A DNA stretch of 64,000 nt from JBDXHU01 sp039989475 (GTDB taxonomy: Bacteria; Pseudomonadota; Gammaproteobacteria; Pseudomonadales; Halieaceae): NCBI GenBank assembly GCA_039989475.1, contig JBDXHU010000004.1, positions 186,001-250,000 on the forward strand, read 5' to 3'. The position numbers and the translations under genes were made by a program. Each line of letters starts with the position of its first letter. Positions within the stretch are counted from its first letter, which is position 1. Of the stretch, positions 14,924-23,671 are shown in pieces. Below the pieces are notes generated by a model that saw only the letters and a program-made list of their open reading frames with translations, had not been told where the DNA came from and made no database searches.

Positions 14924-16897
14924 CTAGTCGCGCAACATGGGCTCGGCACGAACACTGGCCGGCACCGGACAGTCCATGACAGCCGCCACCGCCACCAGGA
15001 TTTCGATTTCCTGTGGGGTAAGCACCCCATCGTGGGCAGCGCACTGGGCCATGCCCTTGAGTAGTCGCGGTTTCAACAGCGGGTAACAATTTGCCAGTTT
15101 GCTGACCGACTGACTGAACTCGGCGACACTGCATTCTTCCAGGGGGCGCAATTTGAGATTATAAAGGCCAACGCTTTCTACACCGCGGGTGAAGGCCTGT
15201 TCGCGCTCCTCCTCGTCCTGGTGTCCACGCCAGGCCAGCACCGAGACCACGGTACGGAACTCCTGGCGCACATGCACAGCCTTGCGATGGCGAGGCTGAC
15301 TCGGTTTTACCTGCACAAATTCCGGATCCAGGTAATGGCGCAGGACCTGGTACATGCACCACTCATACAGGTCGACGTGATTATCAGCACGGGTGAGCTG
15401 CAACAGGGTGTCCTTGAAGCCCCGGTACTGTGGCGCCGACATGCATTTCAATGCCGGCAGGCTCGCCTCTAGAAGCGGCAGACGCCAGGGCACCGGCAGT
15501 GCGAGTATCTCGGGCGCCAGCTGTCGTACCGTTGTCGCCAGGCCACGCACCCCGCCAGCGGCGATAATATCGAACTGTTGCTCGTGAATTTCCGCATCCC
15601 CTCCCAGCAGCAGTGCACAGGCGATGGCGTTGGCACCAAAGGGGTCTCGCGCCTGCTCCAGCAAGGCAGTCGGAATACCCTCCAGCGGTGGCGCCACCAC
15701 GGCGAACTCGGCGTCAGCCGCACCGGCCCGAACACTGCTCTCGGCTGCCGCACCGAGCACGGCGCCGGCAATAACTGCGCCGGTGGTGACCGCCGCCGCA
15801 CGCCGTTCGTGTTCGGCGTCCCGGCGCTGCTGGTCCTGCGCAGTACCCTCATAGGCCGGCACATACTTGATGTATTCACCGTCCCAATCCGGCTGGATGC
15901 GACGAATACGTTCCGGTAGTGGTGGGTGGGTGCTGAATACCTGCCACAGGTGGCCGGCGATCTGGCCGAAGAAAATATGGCTCAGTTCATTGGCCCGCGC
16001 CTCGACAATACTGGTGCCGGCCGGGTAGCCGCCGATCACCTTGAGCGCATCGGCTACACCCTGGGGATTGCGTGTGAACTGTACCGCCGAGGCATCGGCC
16101 AGGTGTTCGCGCTGACGACTCACCGCGGCCTTGATAAAGCCGGCAAACAATCCGCCCAGCCAGCCAATCACCCACAGGGCCAGGCCAATGGCCAGTGCCT
16201 GGGCTGGCATCTTGCCGCTGCGCTTGTAGCTGCGGCCCTGGCGCGAACCGCCGCGCACCAGCACCTCACCGACATCGCCAATAAAGGTTATGCCCTTGAG
16301 CATGGCCGCCAGGCGAATATTGAGCCGCATATCGCCATTGAGGATGTGACTGAATTCATGGGCGATAACGCCCTGTAACTGCTCGCGATTGAAATGGCTG
16401 ATGCTGCCCTGGGTAATGCCGATCACCGCATCCGCCGGCGAGATACCGGCGGCAAAGGCATTGATGCCCCGCTCACCGGCCAGCAGGTATACCGGCGGCA
16501 CCGGCATTCCGGCGGCCAGCGCCATTTCTTCCACCACATTGAGGCAGCGGCGCTGGTCAGCATCCTCCGTGTGGGGCAGGATGCGCTCGCCGCCGAGGCG
16601 CTCCGCCACGGCCTTGCCGCCGGCCGACAGCTGTGCCCACTTGAACAATATCACCAGGAAAATCGTGCTGAGTACGCCCAGGCAAACAAGGCCGAAGGTT
16701 TCCCAGTTGAAGGCTGCGAAGAAGCGATTGATGGTTTCCGCGTCTGCCAGCGGCAGGCTGGAGGCGCCCAGCCCGTACAACAACATGGCGATCAGTACAT
16801 TGCTGATACCGATCAGCACCAGCACCGCGAGGACAAACCACAGCACCAGCCAGCGAGTGCTGCGGCGGGCGTCGTCCTGCGCGCTATAAAAGTCCAT
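14924..16897 (-). CDS. M48 family membrane metalloprotease with long C-terminal region
   Basis: The 657-residue protein is HtpX/Ste24-like. It has two N-terminal membrane segments (about 16-42 and 68-86), the zinc site VIAHEFSHILNGD (H180, E181, H184), another hydrophobic stretch (about 230-255) and the third-ligand motif RQREHLADASA. After the peptidase (to about 345) a further 300 residues contain a hydrophobic VTTGAVIAGAVLGAAAE and a helical domain of unknown role. It follows lemA by 38 nt; LemA/M48 pairs are common in bacteria and the two proteins probably act together in the envelope. Confidence 0.9.
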   Translation of the reverse strand: MDFYSAQDDARRSTRWLVLWFVLAVLVLIGISNVLIAMLLYGLGASSLPLADAETINRFFAAFNWETFGLVCLGVLSTIFLVILFKWAQLSAGGKAVAERLGGERILPHTEDADQRRCLNVVEEMALAAGMPVPPVYLLAGERGINAFAAGISPADAVIGITQGSISHFNREQLQGVIAHEFSHILNGDMRLNIRLAAMLKGITFIGDVGEVLVRGGSRQGRSYKRSGKMPAQALAIGLALWVIGWLGGLFAGFIKAAVSRQREHLADASAVQFTRNPQGVADALKVIGGYPAGTSIVEARANELSHIFFGQIAGHLWQVFSTHPPLPERIRRIQPDWDGEYIKYVPAYEGTAQDQQRRDAEHERRAAAVTTGAVIAGAVLGAAAESSVRAGAADAEFAVVAPPLEGIPTALLEQARDPFGANAIACALLLGGDAEIHEQQFDIIAAGGVRGLATTVRQLAPEILALPVPWRLPLLEASLPALKCMSAPQYRGFKDTLLQLTRADNHVDLYEWCMYQVLRHYLDPEFVQVKPSQPRHRKAVHVRQEFRTVVSVLAWRGHQDEEEREQAFTRGVESVGLYNLKLRPLEECSVAEFSQSVSKLANCYPLLKPRLLKGMAQCAAHDGVLTPQEIEILVAVAAVMDCPVPASVRAEPMLRD

Positions 16898-16935
16898 GCG
16901 ACCCCGGCCGGGAAAGAATCAGGCCCGGTGCCTGG

Positions 16936-17532
16936 CTAGAAGCTGACCTTGGGCGCGGCCTGTATCTCGGCAGAGTCTTCAAACTCCAGCAACTCGGCGT
17001 TGGTCGGATGACCAAACCTGGCGGCAAAAAACACCGGCGGGAAGGTCTCGCGATAGGTGTTATAGGCAGTCACCGCGTCGTTATAGCCCTGGCGGGAAAA
17101 GGCCACCCGGTTTTCCGTGGTGGTGATCTCTTCAGTCAGCTGGGTCATATTCTCGCTGGCCTTGAGATCCGGGTAGGCTTCCATGGTCACATTCAATGCG
17201 CCCAGGGCTTTGCCCAGTGAAGCCTCGGCTGTGGCCAGTTGGCCCATCTCGACACCGCCGGCGCCCTGCTTGCCGATGGCCTCCAGCACCGCGGCGGCGT
17301 TATTGCGCGCGGAGATGACAGCTTCCAGGGTTTCCCGCTCATGGGACATATAGCCCTTGGCCACTTCCACCAGGTTGGGTATCAGGTCGTAGCGCCGCTT
17401 GAGCTGCACCTCGATTTGCGAAAACCCGTTCAGGTAGCGATTTTTCAGTGTCACCAGGCGGTTGTAGATATTGATGACATAGGCCACCAGGCCCAATAAA
17501 ACCAGCCAGAACACAATACTGGAAACATCCAT
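16936..17532 (-). CDS. lemA: LemA family protein
   Basis: The 198-residue protein has one N-terminal membrane segment (IVFWLVLLGLVAYVINIYN) followed by the helical LemA domain with the signature YDLIPNLVEVAKGYMSHE (about 49-66) and VISARNNAA. The C-terminus ends in a short loop (FEDSAEIQAAPKVSF). LemA function is not well defined; it is often encoded with TPM-domain or M48 proteins, here an M48 protease 38 nt downstream. Confidence 0.95.
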   Translation of the reverse strand: MDVSSIVFWLVLLGLVAYVINIYNRLVTLKNRYLNGFSQIEVQLKRRYDLIPNLVEVAKGYMSHERETLEAVISARNNAAAVLEAIGKQGAGGVEMGQLATAEASLGKALGALNVTMEAYPDLKASENMTQLTEEITTTENRVAFSRQGYNDAVTAYNTYRETFPPVFFAARFGHPTNAELLEFEDSAEIQAAPKVSF

Positions 17533-17560
17533 GGCACACCCCTCTTAGCCCTAGTCTGCT

Positions 17561-17935
17561 TCAGTATACCGTCTGTGCGCGCGGTGCTGAACCTCCCTGA
17601 GCTGAGCTCTTCCGAACCAGCCGTTTGTACTGGGTATAACTCATCCCGGTCCAGCGCCCGAAAGCCCGGTAGAAGCTATTGGCCTGGCTAAAGCCCAGCT
17701 CGCCCGCTATGGACTTGCCGGGCAGCCAGCGCCGCGCCAGCACTTTCTGGCAGCGATAGCGTCGCACCTGGTCGAGCAATTCCTGGTAACTGGTGCCCTC
17801 GGCCCGCAGGTGGCGGCGCAGGGTGCTGGGTGAAACATAGAGGTTGCTGGCGATATCAGCGGCGTGAACCTGGTCGAGATCCGCCAGCAGCAGTAAATGC
17901 AGCGCACGACGCCGCAGTATTCTTCGCTTGGCCAT
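17561..17935 (-). CDS. Minimal AraC-type helix-turn-helix regulator
   Basis: The 124-residue protein is essentially only the AraC C-terminal DNA-binding domain: first HTH in LDQVHAADIASNLYVSPSTLRRHLRAEG, second in GKSIAGELGFSQANSFYRAFGRWTGMSYTQYKRL. There is no sensor domain. I use the ATG at 17935 with AAAGGA upstream; a TTG at 17941 would add two residues. It resembles the C-terminus of OruR/ArgR-like AraC regulators. It may be a trimmed remnant or a regulator controlled only by abundance. Its targets are unknown; it ends 29 nt before lemA begins. Confidence 0.85.
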   Translation of the reverse strand: MAKRRILRRRALHLLLLADLDQVHAADIASNLYVSPSTLRRHLRAEGTSYQELLDQVRRYRCQKVLARRWLPGKSIAGELGFSQANSFYRAFGRWTGMSYTQYKRLVRKSSAQGGSAPRAQTVY

Positions 17936-18028
17936 GGGCAATCCTTTGCGTTGGTTTAGCGATCTGTTGGGTAAATATAGACAAGATTTCGTGCAGGCGC
18001 TGGCAGAAATGCCATCAAATGTGCGCAG

Positions 18029-19822
18029 TTAAGCGCTGTCGGTGGACTCCGCAGCGGCCTGGTCGACCACAACCCGGTTGCGACCACTCTGCTTGCCCTG
18101 GTAGAGCGCGGCATCGGCCCGCACCAGGCAGTCATCCAGGCTCATTCCCTGCGCGAATTCGGCCACCCCAATGGTAATAGTCAGGCCCAGCTCATTGCCG
18201 CCAAAGTTGAAATGCGCGCTCTCCAACACGGAGCGCAGTTTCTCAGCCAGGGTAGTGCCGCCCTCCAGCGATGTTTCCGGTAGCAGGAAGATAAACTCCT
18301 CACCACCCCAGCGGGCCATGGTGTCCACGTCACGCAACTGCTGACTCAATAATATGGCGGTCTCCCGCAGCACAAAGTCACCGCAGGCATGACCATATTG
18401 GTCATTAAAGGCTTTGAAATGATCAATATCGCCCATCATAACCACGAAACCGCGCTGGCTGCGCGAGGCCCGGAGGATCTCTGTGTCGGCGCGTTCGGCG
18501 AAACCCCGGCGGTTGAGCAAGCCCGTCAGGGCATCCATTCTCGCCACTTCACTGAGCTTCTCATTGCTCTGTTCAAGCTCGCGGGTGCGCTCGCGCACCG
18601 CGCCGTCCAGGTGGCTGTACATGCGGGTAAACCGGTTACCCAGGGACAGGGCCATGCTCAGAATAATGGCGGCGAAGCCTATGGTCAGCAGCCGTGGGTG
18701 TTGCACCAGGCCGTGGGAGAGAAGGATGTCGTTGACTGCGGCAAACAGGAAGAAGGCCCAGCCCAGGCTCATGGTGCGGGCCTCCCGGTTGCCGCGCGCC
18801 GCACACCAGACCACGAACAGCAGCACCGCTGCCAGGCCGGGCATCAAGTAGAGCTGAAAGTTGAACAGGGTGTGGGCCAAAATATCCGTGTTGGGCCAGA
18901 GTAATACCAACAGGCCAAACACGGCAAAACCCGCCTGGTAAAAACGTACCCACAGCGGTGGCGTAAAGCTGAGCAGGGAAAACACCAGCTGCAGGCCAGG
19001 TATCGGCAACAGGTAGACCAGGGTGTATTCCAGCTTTTTGTGCAGCAGAAACGGCAGTTCTGCGGAATAGCCAACAACGTATTTCCACTGGCTCAACTCC
19101 AGACTGTAGAGAGCGACCATGAGCGTGGTGACCGAGAACCACAAAAACTCGGTCAGCTTCCGATTGCTCAGGTACAGGTAAAGGCTGAATAAGCCAAATA
19201 CCATGTAGCCGATGGCCAGCATCAGGGTAATAGCCTCGGGAAACCAGACCGCCTTGGTGAGATCAAAGACCGTGCCCACCAGGAAGCGCCCCTCATACAT
19301 ACCCGAGGTGGAGGCCCGGCCCAGGGCGTCGTCACGCCACACCCGCACCGCCAGTAGCAGTTCGCCGTCGGCATTTACCGCGGAGGCGGGAAGCGAAAAT
19401 ATTCGCTTGCGATCAGCGCTCAACAGTGGCGCCGGGGGCAGGCGGCCGGCCCCACCGATCAAGCGCCCACCCGCATACAACTCATAGGCGCTGTGAATCT
19501 TGCCCAGCGCAATACCGAGACCGTGCAGGGAGCCGCGCAGGCCCGGTTGGCTCAGGTCAAACTGTATTTTGGCCCGGTACCAGGCCATGCCAGAGAGATC
19601 ACCATGCCCCTGGCGACGCCAGTCCCGCGGTACCAGGATATTGTCCCAGAGCACGTGATCGTAGTCGGGGTCGGCCCAGGCCAGGTCGTCGCCCACGCGA
19701 AAGCGCCAGATGCCATGCATTTCCACGACCTGGTCAAGACTCTCAACTTCGAATTCCGCTGCAACGGCCGGCACAGTAAGTGCGAGACTCACCAGCAGTA
19801 ATACGGCTATGTGCTTTAACAT
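18029..19822 (-). CDS. 7TM-sensor diguanylate cyclase (GGDEF)
   Basis: The protein makes c-di-GMP from GTP in response to a periplasmic or membrane signal. From 19822 it has 597 residues: signal peptide (MLKHIAVLLLVSLALTVPAVAA), a periplasmic beta-sandwich domain (about 25-190, PRDWRRQGHGDLSGMAWYRA), seven membrane segments (about 190-390), a short coiled coil (RTRELEQSNEKLSEVAR) and a GGDEF domain with active site RWGGEEF. RDVD five residues before it is a canonical inhibitory I-site. An upstream ATG at 19876 has a better ribosome-binding site (GGAGG) and would add 18 residues before the signal peptide. Confidence 0.93.
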   Translation of the reverse strand: MLKHIAVLLLVSLALTVPAVAAEFEVESLDQVVEMHGIWRFRVGDDLAWADPDYDHVLWDNILVPRDWRRQGHGDLSGMAWYRAKIQFDLSQPGLRGSLHGLGIALGKIHSAYELYAGGRLIGGAGRLPPAPLLSADRKRIFSLPASAVNADGELLLAVRVWRDDALGRASTSGMYEGRFLVGTVFDLTKAVWFPEAITLMLAIGYMVFGLFSLYLYLSNRKLTEFLWFSVTTLMVALYSLELSQWKYVVGYSAELPFLLHKKLEYTLVYLLPIPGLQLVFSLLSFTPPLWVRFYQAGFAVFGLLVLLWPNTDILAHTLFNFQLYLMPGLAAVLLFVVWCAARGNREARTMSLGWAFFLFAAVNDILLSHGLVQHPRLLTIGFAAIILSMALSLGNRFTRMYSHLDGAVRERTRELEQSNEKLSEVARMDALTGLLNRRGFAERADTEILRASRSQRGFVVMMGDIDHFKAFNDQYGHACGDFVLRETAILLSQQLRDVDTMARWGGEEFIFLLPETSLEGGTTLAEKLRSVLESAHFNFGGNELGLTITIGVAEFAQGMSLDDCLVRADAALYQGKQSGRNRVVVDQAAAESTDSA

Positions 19823-19931
19823 GGCACCCCCGCCACCGAGCATAGCGAATAGGGGCAATGACAAACAAGTATTCATATCTTCGCCTCCGCTCACCTCAAG
19901 GCGGTGTGGCGGCGAGCTTCAGGTCTGAATA

Positions 19932-21227
19932 TCAGCCGTCAAAGGGGTGTCGCAGGACAATGGTCTCAACCCGGTCAGGGCCGGTAGAAATAATATCGAT
20001 AGGCGCACCCACGGCTTCTTCAATGCGGCGAATATAGGCGCGCGCGTTTTCCGGCAAGTCTTCCAGTCGTTGCACGCCGATGGTGGACTCACTCCAGCCC
20101 GGCACCTGTTCGTAAACCGGCTCCAGGCCTTCGTAGTCATCACTGTCCACCGGGTTGGCAACCGCCTGGCCATCGGCGTCGCGATAGCCGACACAAACCT
20201 GGATATTCTCAAGCCCGTCGAGGACGTCCAGCTTGGTCAGGCAGAGCCCGGAAACACTGTTGATCTGCACGGCGTTACGCAGGGCCACGGCATCGAACCA
20301 GCCGCAACGTCGCGCCCGTCCAGTAGTGGCGCCAAACTCGTGGCCCTTGCTCGCCAGGTGCTCACCCGTGCTGTCGAACAGCTCGGTGGGAAACGGGCCG
20401 GAACCCACCCGGGTGGTATAGGCCTTGGTAATTCCCAGCACATAGTCCAGGTAAAGCGGGCCGAAGCCACTGCCAGTGGCGGTGCCGCCAGCGGTGGTAT
20501 TGGAGGATGTCACGAAGGGGTAGGTGCCGTGATCAATATCCAGCAGCGAACCCTGGGCGCCTTCAAACAATATGCAGCGACCCTGCTCGCGATACTGGTG
20601 CAAGAGGCTGGTCACATCGGTGATCATGGGTCGCAATTGCTCCGCCATGGTCAGCGCTTCATCCAGAGTGGACTGGTAATCCACAGCGTCCACACCGTAA
20701 TAGTTGGTGAGCTGGAAATTGTGATACTCCAGCACTTCCTTGAGCTTGACCGCAAAGCGCTCGGGATCGAGTACATCACCGAGACGCAGGCCACGGCGCG
20801 CCGCCTTGTCTTCATAGGCGGGCCCGATACCGCGACCGGTTGTGCCGATTTTGTCCTTGCCGCGGCGTACTTCGCGCGCCTGGTCCAGGGCGACATGGTA
20901 GGAAAGAATCAGCGGGCAGGCGGGACTGATCCGCAGGCGCTCCCGCACCGGCACCTGGTTTTCTTCCAACTCCGCGATCTCCTTTAGCAAGGCCTCGGGT
21001 GACAGCACCACACCATTGCCAATCAGGCAGGTCACGCCGGCGCGCAATACTCCTGAAGGGATCAGGTGTAATACGGTTTTCTTGCCCTCTATCACCAGTG
21101 TGTGTCCGGCGTTATGGCCGCCCTGAAACCGCACCACGGCTTCCGCCTGATCGGTCAGCAGATCGACAATCTTGCCCTTGCCTTCATCGCCCCACTGGGT
21201 CCCGAGAACTACGACGTTCTTGTTCAT
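19932..21227 (-). CDS. purA: Adenylosuccinate synthetase
   Basis: The enzyme joins IMP and aspartate with GTP in the first committed step to AMP. The start at 21227 (MNKNVVVLGTQWGDEGKGK) is set by homology, giving 431 residues, the normal length. Motifs are the P-loop-like GTQWGDEGKGKIVDLL, GHNAGHTLV, GTTGRGIGPAYEDKAARRG, FEGAQGSLLDIDHGTYPFV and TRVGSGPFPTE. The start overlaps the hisZ stop as ATGA, as seen in many Pseudomonas-type genomes where hisZ precedes purA. Confidence 0.97.
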   Translation of the reverse strand: MNKNVVVLGTQWGDEGKGKIVDLLTDQAEAVVRFQGGHNAGHTLVIEGKKTVLHLIPSGVLRAGVTCLIGNGVVLSPEALLKEIAELEENQVPVRERLRISPACPLILSYHVALDQAREVRRGKDKIGTTGRGIGPAYEDKAARRGLRLGDVLDPERFAVKLKEVLEYHNFQLTNYYGVDAVDYQSTLDEALTMAEQLRPMITDVTSLLHQYREQGRCILFEGAQGSLLDIDHGTYPFVTSSNTTAGGTATGSGFGPLYLDYVLGITKAYTTRVGSGPFPTELFDSTGEHLASKGHEFGATTGRARRCGWFDAVALRNAVQINSVSGLCLTKLDVLDGLENIQVCVGYRDADGQAVANPVDSDDYEGLEPVYEQVPGWSESTIGVQRLEDLPENARAYIRRIEEAVGAPIDIISTGPDRVETIVLRHPFDG

Positions 21228-22375
21228 GTGATGTCTTCCACTATCCATTCGCTGTCCCGCAACAACACCCGACGGGTGCAACGGGGGTCAATTTCACCCG
21301 ACAGGCTGGTGATCACAACCTCGTCGGCCGCACGCAGTTCAGCCAACCTGGCCCAGAGCTTCGCATCCTGTTCGGCGGGTGCCGCAATAGCACCCGCCCG
21401 CGGCGCCGGCTGGGCTTCCATTGGCAGCGCCAGTAGCGACTTTAAATCCGTATTGAAGCCGGTGGCCGGACGCGGCCGTCCAAACACCTCACCGACATCG
21501 TCATAGCGCCCACCATTGGCCAGTGCCTGGCCATGACCCGACACGTAGGCGGCGAAAACGAGACCCGTGTGGTAGTGATAGCCGCGCAACTCCGCCAGGT
21601 CGAAGTAAATATCAACGTCCGGGTAGCGCGCGCCGATCGCCGCGGCCACATCGCGCAGGGACTGGACGTCAGCGGCAGCCCAATCGACTCGCTCCAGTAC
21701 CGACGCATCGCCGTGTAGTTCAAGCAATGCCAGCAACTGCTGACGGCGCCCATCGTCCTCCAGCGGTGCCAGCACCAGTTCCAGGTCGGGCAGGGACTTG
21801 CGCTGCAGGGCATCAAATACCGCCTGCTCCTGCTCGCTGTCAAATTCGCACTGGGCCAGCAATTCCCGGTAGATACCGACGTGGCCCAGATCAAGGGTAA
21901 TACCACTGACACCCGCCAGCTTCAGGGTTTCCAGCATCAGGGAAATAATTTCAATATCCGCCTGCTGACTGGCATCACCATACAACTCGGCGCCGAGCTT
22001 GAGTGGGGAGCGCGAGCCCAACAGGGTACTGGAACGGGTGTGCAGGACACTGCCGGCATAGCAAAAGCGGCTGACGCCATCAGCAGCCAGGCTGTGGGCG
22101 TCAATGCGCGCCACCTGAGGTGTGATATCAGCGCGGATGCCCATGCTGCGCCCGCTCAACTGATCGGTAATACGGAAGGTGAGCAGATCGATATCGGCAC
22201 CCAGTCCTATCAGCAGGGACTCGGTAAATTCAACCAGGGGCGGGATGACCAACTGATAGCCCCAGCTGGCATACAGGTCCAGTAACAGCCGACGCAATTG
22301 CTCGACCTTCGCCGCCGGCGCGGGCAGCACTTCTTCTATCCCGTCAGGCAGTAACCAGCGGTCTGATGTGGTCAT
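21224..22375 (-). CDS. hisZ: ATP phosphoribosyltransferase regulatory subunit HisZ
   Basis: HisZ is a paralogue of histidyl-tRNA synthetase that lacks the tRNA-binding domain and activates short-form HisG in histidine synthesis. The 383-residue product begins with RWLLPDGIEEVLPAPAAKVEQLR, followed by class II synthetase-like motifs (MGIRADITPQVARIDA, AELRGYHYHTGLVFAAYV, ANGGRYDDVGEVFG). The C-terminal anticodon-binding domain typical of HisS is absent. No hisG is in the window. Confidence 0.93.
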   Translation of the reverse strand: MTTSDRWLLPDGIEEVLPAPAAKVEQLRRLLLDLYASWGYQLVIPPLVEFTESLLIGLGADIDLLTFRITDQLSGRSMGIRADITPQVARIDAHSLAADGVSRFCYAGSVLHTRSSTLLGSRSPLKLGAELYGDASQQADIEIISLMLETLKLAGVSGITLDLGHVGIYRELLAQCEFDSEQEQAVFDALQRKSLPDLELVLAPLEDDGRRQQLLALLELHGDASVLERVDWAAADVQSLRDVAAAIGARYPDVDIYFDLAELRGYHYHTGLVFAAYVSGHGQALANGGRYDDVGEVFGRPRPATGFNTDLKSLLALPMEAQPAPRAGAIAAPAEQDAKLWARLAELRAADEVVITSLSGEIDPRCTRRVLLRDSEWIVEDIT

Positions 22376-22439
22376 ACTCAGTAGTCCTTGGGTGGCTCCG
22401 GGGGAACCTGTAGCGAGGCCCGCCGGCCTCCCAACACCA

Positions 22440-22631
22440 TCAGTTAAACAGGTACAAAAGGCCGAGCCCCAGCAACATGCTGAACAGTCCGACCCCGCGC
22501 AGTGTGCTGTTATCCAGCTGCGCCACCTCGCTCACCATCTTGCGCCAGAAATCGGGGACAAGAAACGGCATTGCACCCTCGATTATCAATACCAGGGCCA
22601 GTGCCACTGCCACCTGTTGCCAGAGCTCCAA
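22440..22631 (-). CDS. DUF2065 small membrane protein (YjeT-like)
   Basis: From a TTG at 22631 the product has 63 residues (MELWQQVAVALALVLIIEG...), matching the ~60-residue DUF2065 family with its pattern of a first membrane helix, PFLVPDFWRKM, QLDNSTLRGVGL and a second helix (LFSMLLGLGLLYLF). A longer frame to 22661 would also begin at TTG. GAAGGACGG lies a few bases upstream. E. coli yjeT sits between hflC and purA, the same location as here. Function is unknown. Confidence 0.8.
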   Translation of the reverse strand: MELWQQVAVALALVLIIEGAMPFLVPDFWRKMVSEVAQLDNSTLRGVGLFSMLLGLGLLYLFN

Positions 22632-22657
22632 GCGATTCCGTCCTTCAATTTGCGCGC

Positions 22658-22710
22658 ACAAAAAAACCGTGCCCTCTGGGGTCTATTCAGAAACCCTGAG
22701 CCTCACGGTT
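22658..22710 (-). terminator. Rho-independent terminator after hflC
   Basis: On the minus strand AACCGTG (22710-22704) pairs with CACGGTT (22671-22665), with further pairing inside (CTCAGGGT with ACCCCAGAG), followed by a T-run at 22664-22658. It ends the hfq-hflX-hflK-hflC transcript, so the DUF2065-hisZ-purA genes probably have their own promoter or depend on read-through. Confidence 0.85.
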
Positions 22711-22785
22711 ACAGAAGATTAGCACAACCGCCGGGGCTTTAGGAGCCCTCAAAGAAAGCCCTCAGCGGTACTTTATCAAGCCCAA

Positions 22786-23670
22786 TTAATCCTTATTGCG
22801 CTTGCCCGTGGAGTCCTTGAAATACTGGAAGAAATCGCCGTCGGGCTCGATCAGCATCACGTCGCCTTTATTGTTAAAGGAGTCGCTATAGGCTCTCAGG
22901 CTACGGGTAAAATCGAAAAACTCACGGTCCTTGTTATAGGCGTTGGCGTATATCGCCGCCGAACTTGCATCACCTTCACCACGCAAGACCTGTGAATCCC
23001 GGTAGGCCGAAGCCTTGATCACGGTGACCTCTCGGTCTGCGGCGGCGCGAATACCCTCGGCCAGCTCACGTCCCTGGGAGCGCAGCTCCCGCGCCTCTTT
23101 CTCCCGCTCCGCGTTCATGCGACGGAATACCGAGTCGCTCACCGCCGGCGGCAGATCGATCTTCTTGACCCGCACATCGACAACCTCAACACCCAGTTGC
23201 TCTTCCGCAACCTCGTTGAGAATGTCACGCATCTGCATCATCAACTGGTCCCGCTCTCCAGAGACCACTTCCTGCAGGGTGCGCACGGCAACCTCGTTAC
23301 GCAGGCCGTCGTTGATGCGCTGTGCCAACAGTCCATTAGCGCGACTTTCGTCACCACCGGTAGAGGTGTAGTACTTGGTCACATCAGACACCTTCCACTT
23401 GGCGTAGGAGTCCACCACCAGTGCTTTCTTTTCCAGGGTCAGGAAACGCTCCGGCAGGGCATCAACGGTGAGAACACGCGCATCAAATTTGCGCACATTG
23501 TTGACGAAAGGAATTTTTGCGTGCAGTCCCGGCTCGATATCCGGATTCACCACCTCACCAAAACGCAGCAATACGGCGCGCTCGGTTTCCTTCACGATGT
23601 ACAAGGAATTGCTGACCACGAACAGGGCCAACAAGGCCAGTAACAGTGCCGACAGGCTTTTAGTATTCAT
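22786..23670 (-). CDS. hflC: Membrane protease modulator HflC
   Basis: HflC forms with HflK a periplasmic SPFH/band-7 cage around FtsH and limits its proteolysis of membrane proteins. The start at 23670 (MNTKSLSALLLALLALFVVSNSLYIV) gives a single N-terminal anchor and 294 residues; the open frame upstream has no HflC similarity. The SPFH core has VKETERAVLLRFGEVV, PGLHAKIPFVNNVRKFD, and a long helical region with EREKEARELRSQGRELAEGIRA. It starts one nt after hflK stops. Confidence 0.97.
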   Translation of the reverse strand: MNTKSLSALLLALLALFVVSNSLYIVKETERAVLLRFGEVVNPDIEPGLHAKIPFVNNVRKFDARVLTVDALPERFLTLEKKALVVDSYAKWKVSDVTKYYTSTGGDESRANGLLAQRINDGLRNEVAVRTLQEVVSGERDQLMMQMRDILNEVAEEQLGVEVVDVRVKKIDLPPAVSDSVFRRMNAEREKEARELRSQGRELAEGIRAAADREVTVIKASAYRDSQVLRGEGDASSAAIYANAYNKDREFFDFTRSLRAYSDSFNNKGDVMLIEPDGDFFQYFKDSTGKRNKD

Positions 23671-23671
23671 A

